Of a stretch of 64,000 nt of DNA, positions 36,351 through 46,590 are shown piece by piece. Position 1 is the stretch's first letter; the number at the start of each line of letters is the position of its first letter. The stretch spans positions 2,790,001-2,854,000 of the forward strand of contig CM007989.1 of assembly GCA_002189035.1 (NCBI GenBank), written 5' to 3'. The position numbers and the translations under genes were made by a program. This stretch comes from Utricularia gibba (taxonomy: Eukaryota > Streptophyta > Magnoliopsida > Lamiales > Lentibulariaceae). The notes under the pieces are model-generated. The model was not told where the DNA came from and did not search any database. It was given only the letters and a program-made list of their open reading frames with translations.

Positions 36351-37601
36351 CTTGGAAACTCAGAGGTTTCTGTGGTTCCCCATGGAAGATAACTGAGCCT
36401 CCCATTCCCAACCAAAATGGATTTCGCATTCCCCTTGTAGCAAACAACTCACAAAGTACTCCCATTTGACGCCACATGCAGTTGAATTCCCACGTCTTCT
36501 TACTCAAAAGTAAACCGTGACTGACAAAAACGTTAATCCTGTAGGAGCCTCGTCCCAGATTACCTAGGAAAGCGCGCTCGCCATAAATTCCATCATCATG
36601 CTTGTGTGATTACCAGTTAATTAAGTACCGTGTTAATGATTGCGCCAATGAATTAGTTTGTTTAGGGCATATTTTGCATGGGCCAACTCAAAGCCCTAAC
36701 GCCTTATCTGGGCCGCAGGTCAGCTGGGTCACGGCCCACTCGCATACATTCCATGGAATGAGTTCCCAAGTTGCAACCGTGATCACCATTCCTAACTCCC
36801 TTTGGGCGGAATGCCCCCATGGCGACGACTACAGTGGCATCGGAGTGACTCTGTCTTTGCCCTACGGTCTCCGGAGGTTTCCCCGTCGTCACTACCTCGG
36901 AGAAGCTACGTCTCCCACCGGAGAGGGCGAATACCTTATCGAATACAACCACTTAGCCCCAAGAATCAAACTCCCTGCGCAACCCATTGCATCGCCACTT
37001 CTTTCTTCGACCCAATTGTTGAAATTGAAAGGCCTTTCCGCTGTGAGATCTACGTACCCTACTAGAATCAATCAAAGCCGCTAACCCTGGTCTCTCGGGA
37101 ATGACCGTCACCCTACTTCTGCATTGGGAGCCAGTATTGCATCCATTGTGCTCATCGGAATTCGAGGTTTGTCATCGGAAATGCGCTCATGTGCCTTTTC
37201 ACCCAGCATTGCATCCATTGCGAGCACGATCTTCCCACTGTGAAAATGATCTCTACTGCCTGTCGCGCCATAGCGAGGGAATGGGACGAGGGTTGTGCGT
37301 ATTATTCATTTCTATTTATTATTTATTTTATTGAAGTTATTGGGCTTATTAAATTACACACGTTAAAGAAGATGGGCAATAAAAATGGGCCATTGGCTCT
37401 ATGTTGGACATTATGGGCATACTTCTTGAGGGGTTTTCCAGATGGGCTCATCGAGAAAAGATGTGGAGTTCTCCTCGCGACTCCTAGCTTTCCCGCCCTT
37501 CTCTATTTTTTTGTTGCCGAAAGAGATTCTTTTTGGCACCGAGGTTCACCTCGTAGGGGCCGGAGAATTGCAGTTTCGCTTCAGGAGAACGGAGGAAGCA
37601 G
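36351..37601. other. Divergent region between AAA+ gene and DPB2
   Basis: It holds both promoters. The GC content rises at 36660-37080, where long chance ORFs occur (for example 36602-37084) without recognisable domains. A perfect 14-bp palindrome CATTCCATGGAATG lies at about 36747-36760. Confidence 0.5.
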
Positions 37602-40600
37602 ATGGGTAGTGTAATGAGAAATAAGGTGCAGAGGAAGTTCAAAATGAGGGGTTATACGCTGAAAATTGACGCAATGTCTGAGGTTTTAAGGTTTCTTGGC
37701 GGCTTCCCTGAAGCTGAAGATGAAGCCCTTGAGCTCCTCCTTGACGAGCTCCACCAACATTCTTGTAACTCACTGAAGCAATTGTTTTTTTTTTTTTGGC
37801 TGTTTATTGTGGGTCTCGAGATGTGAGTCTGATTTATGGCGTTTCAGTGACATCCTCGATTTTGGATAAGGAGCCGGTGGAAAAGGTGGTTAGTCATTTG
37901 CTGAAGTGCGAGTTTCTTGACGAGGAGAACCCAACAGCCGGTGGTGGTTATGCCTCCAGTTCCAAAGATTTGAGAATAATTGATGCATTTGATTTTCCAA
38001 AGTTTCGCTATGATCCAATCAAGAAACAGTTTCACGTGTACGTTTTGCTTTGTTTTATAATTGTCTTCACAATGCTCGTGTTTTTATTTTATTTTTATTA
38101 TGGGTACTATTGGAACGATTCTTTTACTCCAATTTTTTTTCATTTTGGATTCGTAAGTGCAGCTGCATTCCTATAGATGTGTAAAAGTCTCATCTTATGC
38201 CATAGCTGTAGTTCTAGAATTCAAATATTTTTGCAGAATCACCCTTAAATATGCAGTTTATGGAGATGCTTTCACAAATAAATTCAAACTCCCTAATTCT
38301 AAATTTGTGTAGATTTACAGGAAATTATGCAGTTCATGGTGATGCATCTCAAAAGGTGTTGCTTTACCGGGATAGGTTTCTCCTGTTGTCGCAGAGGCTC
38401 CTTCATGATCCTCATTTTGCCAAACCTGTTTTTGAGAGTGATGCATCAGTATCTGGTAGCTGCCAGGTATTATGAACCTGTCAGCTTTGATACAGCCACG
38501 AGAAGCTGTTATCTGATAAAGAAGGTTTTATCCTGGATTTTCTTTAATGTGATTGCATTTTCAGATAGTTCAAATTCAATCTCTGGTTGGTCAAACTGGA
38601 AAAAAATGGATTATGGGTCTAATATCACAGCTGGAGGACAGTCATTTTTACTTGGAAGACTTGACTGCTGCTGTGGAAGTCGATCTGTCGGATGCAATAT
38701 CCTTTCTAACCCCTTTGAATGCATTGATCTCTGTGTGTCTCTGTATTTTCATGATGTAAATGGTCTGAATTCGTATTATACGTTGGTGGATAATATGAAA
38801 TATGTCGTTATGCCTTAACATGAACTACAAAGTTACAACTGGACTTTTTGTGGAAAATACCATTGTGCTGGCAGAAGGAGAAATGACTTTGGATGGTATC
38901 TTTCGGGTATATACTTTCCATCCATTGAGACATTTAGATTGCACTTTCCTACTTTTTGTTCCTCTAAACCTGGTGTGTAAAGTTCTTCAGTGATTGTTTA
39001 TAGGTAAAAACATGCGGGTTTCCTCCCCTTGAGGACCGTGTGAAGTCCTTAGCTATGTTTTCTGGAAGAGACTTTTTTGGTGGTGGTTCACTTTCAAAAG
39101 AGGAGACTGTATCCTTTGTAGTTATTTAATTTTAGAGATACGCATGAATTTTTTTCCACAATATATGTTGGAGGGTATTCCATGACGCATGAGTATAGAT
39201 TAGACTTACAGAGCTTGAAAGAGACTCAGTGAATGATATGTTTGTTATACTTTCCAATGTCTGTCTGGATAATGAACAGGTAATTTCCAATGCTCCTTCA
39301 GTGTTTTCTTCTCGATGCCTCTAATATATTTTCTGATTTATCGTCTTATTTCGAGAAGACAATGGAAAAACTACAGATCATTCTTCGAGGCTACGAGAAC
39401 GAAAGTGTTGTTCCATCCCTTTTTGTTATGATGGGCAACTTCTGCTCTCGTCCTTGCAACCTTTCATTTAATTCCTACTCAAGCATAAGGTGAGCGAAGG
39501 CAGGATGCTCTCAAATTTGTTATTGTCATCTTTGGTACATGAAGCAAATGACATTAGCTTCCTTTGCAGGCATCAGTTTGGTAAGCTAGGAAAGATGGTT
39601 GCTGCTCATCAGCGCCTTAAAGCACATAGCATATTTCTTTTTATTCCTGGTCCTGATGATTTAGGTGATCTGCCTGATTATACTCTTGGTTTTCTTGGTC
39701 GATAAAATAAAATCCCTTCTTTCCTTGGCATGTATTGCTACTTATACAATTTCTTAATTCAGATGCTTTGTAATCTCAGGACCTTCGGATGCTCTGCCTA
39801 GATGCTCACTACCGAAACACATAACCGAAGAGTTTTTGAATCACATTCCCAATGCAGCCTTTTTGAGTAATCCATGCAGGTCTATTTCTATACTAAATCG
39901 CCAAGACAGAAAACTAGATTTCCAGGAGGATGCTCTGTTGTCTGTGCTTGCTCACTTTTCTCTCATATTCTCCATGACTTGGAAAACTACATAGGAATGC
40001 ATGCTGTGATGCTGTACCTTTATGATTAGCTTTGTTTTTCTTCATTTCTGCAATGAACAGAGATAACAATTTTTTTTTTCTTTGGAAACCAAACCAGGGT
40101 CAAGTATTACACTCAGGAAATAGTATTTTTTCGGCAAGATCTGCTATACCGAATGCGCAGGTCGTGCCTGATGCCGCCTTCAACAGAAGAAACAACTGAT
40201 CTATTTGAGCATGTACGTTCTTCAACATCCTTAATCCCTCCTTCAACTGATGATCATCAACTCCCTTTTTCTCTCTTACAGCTCATTGCAACTATAACAC
40301 ATCAAAGTCACCTGTGCCCTTTACCACTGAGCATACAGCCCATCATCTGGGGCCATGATCATTGTCTTCAAATCTATCCAACTCCACATACGGTAAAGCA
40401 GTCCTTTTTCCAAATACAACATCATGACCATGAGTTCTTATTTGGTTCGTCGAACTTGGGATGAATGTTTACAGATTGTGCTTGGGGATAACAGTGAGCA
40501 GAAGGCATTCCAGTATACAGGAATTACATGCTTCAATCCTGGATCCTTCTCAAGAGATTTCACGTTTGCGGTATATCGACCTTCCTCTAAAGAGGTTGAA

Positions 40601-40615
40601 TTGTCAGCTGTCTGA
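37602..40615 (+). CDS. DPB2: DNA polymerase epsilon subunit B (DPB2 / POLE2)
   Basis: This is the essential non-catalytic B subunit of the leading-strand DNA polymerase epsilon, acting in the nucleus. Thirteen exons: 37602-37764, 37848-38037, 38313-38466, 38565-38696, 38829-38906, 39004-39108, 39199-39279, 39359-39489, 39570-39664, 39780-39879, 40098-40212, 40282-40392, 40475-40615; 531 codons (Arabidopsis about 526). Landmarks: N-terminal helical domain (GYTLKIDAMSEVLRFL), OB fold (VGQTGKKWIMGLISQLEDSH, ENTIVLAEGE), and the inactive calcineurin-like phosphoesterase domain (PSLFVMMGNFCSRPCNLSF, IFLFIPGPDD, ITHQSHLCPLPL, GITCFNPGSFSRD), ending KEVELSAV. Two introns carry U12-type signals (38697-38828 and 39109-39198), and the start of exon 3 is partly duplicated upstream (from 38237). 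The exon 2 donor at 38038 was chosen over one 2 nt upstream because it keeps the frame. Confidence 0.95.
38237..38262 (+). repeat. Partial duplicate of the DPB2 exon 3 start, with its own acceptor
   Basis: After TTTTTGCAG (ending 38236) the sequence AAATATGCAGTTTATGG at about 38246 is a near copy of AAATTATGCAGTTCATGG in true exon 3, followed by GAGATGC against TGATGC. It lies about 75 bp upstream of the functional acceptor. Confidence 0.75.
38697..38828 (+). other. U12-type AT-AC intron of DPB2
   Basis: The intron starts ATATCCTTTC, the consensus 5' site of minor-spliceosome AT-AC introns. It ends CCTTAACATGAACTAC, with a U12 branch-site-like CCTTAAC (38813-38819) about 10 nt before the terminal AC. 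Removing these 132 nt joins DLSDA to KVTTGLFVENT, exactly the family sequence (DLSKAKITTGFF in Arabidopsis). No GT-AG choice does this. Confidence 0.88.
39109..39198 (+). other. U12-type GT-AG intron of DPB2
   Basis: The intron starts GTATCCTTTG, the U12 GT-AG 5' consensus. It contains TTCCATGAC (39178-39186), one mismatch from TTCCTTRAC, with the branch A about 13 nt before the AG at 39198. Splicing joins SLSKEET to IRLTELERDS, matching the family. Confidence 0.82.
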
Positions 40616-42288
40616 TTGATACAAGAGTTTAGGAAAGCAGAAATGCCACAAGTGTGTTCAACTATTTAATATGGACAAATCGAGGTTTTCTTCAGTTCCA
40701 GAGATGTAGAAGTAGATGTTTGTCTTTGTTTATAGCAGACCTCATGGCCACTTGTAATAAAACATATGCAAAGGGAATAGCTGGTGAAGGTTCTGAAGTG
40801 TTCTGTTGAAATCTGCAATCCAAATTTTTCTGGGAGTGATGTTAATACACTCCAGTGCTTGGGATTCAAGCTCACCAAATCAACATACATTGGTTAGGAT
40901 TTGCTATTTGCATTTGACTTGTAGTTATTACAGTGAAAAGATGCATCCAAATACAACAAAGTTTGAAAAGTTACTCATTGGCTTCCAAATAAGGTCATAC
41001 CTTGATGTGTAGCCAGGGATGAGGTAGCTGTCACGTGTGACTAGGCCTTGATTAATTATACGCAATAAAAAGCCAAGAAGGGAATCCGGAATTCTGACTT
41101 TGGGTTCCAGTGACGGCATTACCTTCCTCGTTCCCATTCCCCCTAAACTAATCTCACAAATTCAAATATTAAAAAGTACAATTTGACCCCCAAAAATATA
41201 TTTTTTTAAATTCAAGTTCCGAAATTTCGTTCTCTGTTGTATAAAAAATTATCCAACGCCAGACATCCCCAGATGGAGATGCCCATCGTAGCACAATCGC
41301 ATTGCGTTGGCTATGCTACGCTGGACTTTTAGGGCGACAAATTTTCAAAAAATGTGATGCAGATTCCTTGAAAACTATTTATTTCATATATTTTTTTCAA
41401 AAAAAAATTATATAATTAGGGCAGTATTCATTTTTTTTAACCTACAAGTGGTTTCAAATCTGGACCATAGATCTGTTAGACCAGTCAAATTAGAATCCAC
41501 GGTTCATGATTTTTTCACAGTTTCCGCCCAGGTGGTACTTGCAGTATCCATTCACCCAACTGATTACAGGGGTATTTGAGGAATTTTCTCCCAATTTTTA
41601 AAATTGCAGTAATTACATTATAATATTTAATTTTAGAGAAATGGAAACTGAAACAATGGATAGGAGGCAGCCCCCACCTACACTCACCACCCTCACCTTA
41701 TTAAATAAATTAACTATTAAACATATTATATTTATTCGGACGCACATTCCATGTTGATTGTTCACCTTACATGGGTCACCATCGCATTATGTTTCACCAT
41801 GACATGTACATGCCCCAAAAGTAAAAAGGGACTACATCCATCATGGTCATGGACTCCCAATGATTAAAAAAAAAAATCAAACAAATAGTAACATTATGTA
41901 TGAAGAGAATCATTAGTGCACATGTTCACCATTTATTTTATGTTAATATTAAAAATACGATAGATCGAACAATTATATGTGAAAATTAAATATATATATA
42001 AAAAGTATATTGTGAAAATTAAATATATATAAAAAAGGTATATATTATTTCATTTTCAGGTATCTATGTAGGATTCTTTCTATAATATTTTGATGAATAT
42101 GCAAAATTAAAATATTAGCTACAATTTGGCAGTTAGGAGATACAAAAATCATAGGCAATGTTTGTCAACGGTATGTGTTGAAATTCACTGGATCTCGCGT
42201 ATAAAACTACCATCGCCATACCAGCAACGAAACAAGCAACCATTTTTCGACGTTCCACTGAAAAATTCAGCTTGTGGCAGGTGAAAAG
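40616..42288. other. Intergenic between DPB2 and RBOH
   Basis: The DPB2 3' UTR lies at the left and the RBOH promoter at the right. The middle is AT-rich, with a short near-duplicate AT-rich motif (GTGAAAATTAAATATATATA at about 41980 and again at about 42013). No gene is seen. Confidence 0.5.
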
Positions 42289-45200
42289 ATGCAGAGCCAA
42301 GAACAGTGCGATTTCTCCGGGGACCGGCAAGCCTATAGTGGGCCGTTGAACAAGAGGGGTTCTCGGAAAAGCGCAAGGTTTAGTCTTCCCGAGAGCCCCA
42401 CTTCACCGGAAGATTACTTGGAGATTACTCTCGACGTGAATGAGAACTCGGTGGCGGTGCACAGCGTGAAAGCAGCCGGCGGAGGCGACCTCGAGGATCC
42501 GGAGCTGCGGCTATTGGCTAGGGGGTTGGAGAGAAAAAATTCCTTGGTTAGAAATGCTTCCTCGAGGATGAACCAAGTGTCCCTGGAAGTAAAGAAGTTT
42601 GCTACCCTCACACGCCGCCCACACCCGGCCGCCGTCGACCGAACCAATTCCGGCGCCGCACGCGCTCTCAAGGGGCTGAAGTTCATCAGCCAGAGTGACG
42701 ACGGCGCTGCCTGGGCCGCCGTGGAGAAACGGTTTGATCAGCTGACGGCCCCTACCAGTGGTCTCCTTTCGCGTCGACTCTTTGGAGAATGCATAGGTAA
42801 AATTGCATTGCACATATTAAACATGCAACAAACAACTTCAAAACGCTGTCGTTCAGGAATGAACAAGGAATCCAACGAGTTCGCCGGAGAACTCTTCGAC
42901 GCGCTTTCACGGCGGAGGAACATTTCGCCGGACGCCAACATCGACAAAGCTCAGCTGAGGGAATTTTGGGATCAGATTTGTGATAAAAGTTTTGATTCAA
43001 GGCTTCAAACATTCTTCGACATGTGAGACCCCGTCCTTGTAACATGAGAATATTATCATCATCTCCCACTTCCCATGATTGGCTTGCACAACTTATACCT
43101 TGTCCATGGGTATTTTTTTACGAAAAAAAATTAAATGCTGGAATAAATTATACTAAACTTATGAGAAATAACCTTACCTTATTGTACTCAGGGTGGACAA
43201 AGATGCTGATGGAATCATTACAGAAGATGAAGTCCGGGAGGTGCACGAGCTCTCATTTCTCAATCTATTGCGAGGTTGTCTTTTCCCAATTTTTCTATTT
43301 CATTTTTTTATTAATATCGTTGGCTTGTTTCAGATCATCAGCTTGAGTGCTTCAGCCAACAAACTAACCAACATCCAGATGCAAGCAGATGAGTACGCGA
43401 GGTTGATCATGGAGGAGCTGGATCCTGCTGATCTAGGCTACATCAGGGTAGTTTCTGTGTAACTTTACTTGATTTTTAACCAGTCAATTGTCTGTAACTA
43501 AAATTTAACTGCTGTCAAAACATGTAAATAGATCGACGATCTCGAAATGCTGCTACTACAAGGGACGGCTGGATGTGGAGGCGGCCGCGGCCGCGGCGGC
43601 GATAGTCGAAACCTGAGCAAAATATTGAGCGAAAAGCTGAAGCCGGTACACGACCCTTGGATTCGGAGGTCCTTGCGCGCTGTTACATACTTTTTTCAAG
43701 ATTATTGGAAGAGGGTCTGGGTGATAGTTCTGTGGATCGGAATCATGGCTGGACTCTTCGCATGGAAATACGTTCAATATCGGCGTCGTGCTGCGTACCA
43801 TGTCATGGGAGCCTGCGTGTGCATGGCTAAGGGTGCGGCCGAGACTCTGAAGCTCAACATGGCCATCATCTTGCTTCCTGTGTGCCGGAATGCGATCACT
43901 TGGCTCCGTAACAAGACGAAGCTCGGTGCCGCCATCCCTTTCGACGACAGCCTCAACTTCCACAAGGCAAGATCACAGGGAGTGTCTAAAATGCTTTCGG
44001 TTTTTCTGTAATATGCTTGCGCTTCGTTGTCAGGTTATCGCAGCAGCAATAGGAGTTGGGGTTGCGATCCATGCCCTAAGCCACTTGACGTGCGACTTCC
44101 CTCGACTACTGGAAGCGTCACCGGAGCGATATGCTCCGATGAAACCATACTTCGGATCGCAGCCGAGGTCGTACTGGTGGTTCCTTCGGGGATGGGAAGG
44201 AGTGACCGGAGTCATCATGGTGGTCTTGATGGCGATCGCCTTCACGTTGGCATCGCCATGGTTCCGCAGAGGCAGAGTGAAGTTACCAAAACCCTTGAAG
44301 CAGTTCTCCGGGTTCAATGCCTTCTGGTATTCCCATCACCTCTTCGCCATCGTCTACATTTGCTACATCATTCATGGCATCAAGCTCTACTTGACCCACG
44401 AATGGTACAAGAAAACTGTAAGTTGAGCATCAACACTTTTCGAAAGCAACTGGAACCATTAAACTCAGTTGCTACTCCTCTGTGAATTCAGACATGGATG
44501 TACTTGGCTATCCCCCTCCTGCTCTACACGGGCGAAAGGTTGACGAGGGCGTTTCGATCCAGCATCAAATCTGTCCAGATCTTGCAGGTACCACAATATT
44601 TCTACAAATCAAGATAATTTTTTTGAGTTCCATATCGATGTTTTTAGAACAGCGGTATTAAATTTCAGGTGGCCGTGTACCCTGGCAACGTGATGGCTCT
44701 ACACATGTCAAAACCGCAGGGATTCAAATACAGAAGTGGACAATACCTCTTCCTTAACTGTCCCAAAATTTCCTCCTTTGAATGGTAATAGATACGATTT
44801 TGAAGAAAAAAGGATGAGAGCCGTTGGATTAAACCTTTTTTGTTTGTATATATACATAAATTGCTAGGCATCCATTCTCCATTACCTCTGCACCAGGAGA
44901 TGATTATGTGAGTGTCTACATTCGAGCAGCTGGAGATTGGACAAGACAACTTAGAGCTGTTTTTTCTGAGGTAATTTATTTTTGCCGACTTTTGTTATTG
45001 AAAAATGGTGAAAAACTTATTTTTCAGGTATGTCAACCACCTCCGACCGGCATGAGCGGTCTTCTCCGGGCAGAATGCAGGCCCGGAGAGGGCAACAGAA
45101 AGTAAGTGGCCTCTGTCATTCTGTGTTTCTGCACTGCTGGTGAAAAGAGATCGTTATGACTTGAAACATCACACAGCTTTCCCAAGTTAATGCTTGATGG

Positions 45201-45873
45201 ACCGTATGGAGCACCAACGCAGGACTACAAAGGGTATGATGTTGTGTTGTTGGTTGGCTTGGGGATCGGAGCAACGCCGATGATCAGCGTCATGAAGGAC
45301 ATTGTGAACAACATTCGAGCTGAGGAGGAAGACGGGAACTCGCCGGAGGCTGGTTCGAGCCCCGTCCCGGGGCGTAGAGGAGGGCGTGACTTCAAAACCA
45401 GGCGAGCCTACTTCTACTGGGTGACGAGGGAGCAAGGGTCGTTTGACTGGTTCAAGGGTGTGATGAATGAGGCTGCAGAGATGGACCAGAGGGGAGTGAT
45501 AGAGATGCACAACTACTGCACCAGCGTGTACGAGGAAGGCGACGCCCGGTCGGCTCTCATTGCCATGCTTCAGCAACTGAACCATGCCAAGAACGGCATT
45601 GATGTCGTCTCCGGTACCCGAGTGATGTCACATTTTGCACGGCCTAACTGGCGAGCTGTCTACAAGCGCATTGCACTTAACCATCCCGATGGGAAGATTG
45701 GTGAGCTCCATGTCATGAAACTTCAGGACTTGTATCAGCATCCTAATAAAGCATTATCTGCAGGAGTGTTTTACTGCGGAGCGCCAACGCTGGTGAAGGA
45801 ACTGAAGCAACTAGCATCTGATTTTTCACGCAAGACATCCACCAAATTCGAGTTCCACAAAGAAAACTTCTGA
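42289..45873 (+). CDS. RBOH: Respiratory burst oxidase homologue (RBOH NADPH oxidase)
   Basis: This is a plasma-membrane NADPH oxidase making apoplastic superoxide for signalling. Twelve exons: 42289-42796, 42857-43022, 43192-43240, 43334-43447, 43532-43966, 44034-44417, 44492-44587, 44669-44784, 44868-44970, 45028-45101, 45177-45700, 45764-45873; 892 codons. Domains: N-terminal Ser-rich regulatory region with [14 protein letters not shown]-hand 1 [12 protein letters not shown] (complete); a degenerate second EF-hand ([12 protein letters not shown]); six-helix ferric reductase core with haem-ligand His regions ([15 protein letters not shown]); FAD site [18 protein letters not shown] site [30 protein letters not shown]; and the usual end [10 protein letters not shown]. 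Intron 5 (43967-44033) has a GC donor, and intron 11 (45701-45763) is 63 nt and stop-free. A CGG-rich run codes for a Gly/Arg insert before NLSKIL. I cannot assign it to a single Arabidopsis paralogue. Confidence 0.96.
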
Positions 45874-46590
45874 AATCTCTACATATAACTTAGACTAACT
45901 AAATAAATGTACCCGTGTAACATACAACCTGCTGCTGTAGTTCCAGTCTATTGACGAAATAAGAATGGTTCCTCAATAGAGAAGGCAAAATTCCCAGAAA
46001 GAAACTAGAATCAACTCTCACTGCTCCATTGTGAATTGTTGCAAAGGGTGTCCATTTCAAATACGCGATGCCATCTGTGTGTTGCTAACACTTGCATCTG
46101 GGCCAGATATGGAGCATTCTTTGTAGAAAAAGGAACTGCAATGACTAGTTTCATTAAAATCAGTCAAAATTATCTTTAGTGAATGAGGCTTCAATTGAGT
46201 AACATCTGTTCATCTTTTTTGGAGCAGAACTTTCTTCAAGAGAAGAACATCAAGTCAATACAGGTAAGGTAATGCGCATCATTGATTTTCATCTCTGCTT
46301 TGCTCCTCCAAGGACGTGTTTCCAGATCAAAAGATCGCAGGTAAACACACAAGAAGTAAATAGTAAAATACCAGATTGTATTCATATGTATAAATCATTC
46401 TGTAGAAGTTCAGTTCATGAGACTAAATTCACTGCGTAGGTGTGTCTCTTGGACAACTGCAGCCCAGAACACAGCACCAAGAATCGTAACAGAATCAGCA
46501 GATGTTTATTTACTTATCATCATCGTCATCATCACCACCTGGCTTTAAGTCTGAGAGTAGCCAAGAAAAAAAAAAAAACTAGAGCTTCAC
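45874..46590. other. Convergent 3' ends of RBOH and the carrier gene
   Basis: This is 3' UTR-like sequence of both genes. No further coding sequence is seen. Confidence 0.5.

Noticed and set aside
36602-37084. 160-codon plus-strand ORF in the DPB2/AAA+ divergent region
   Set aside because: No recognisable domain and a locally GC-rich stretch that keeps several frames open by chance.
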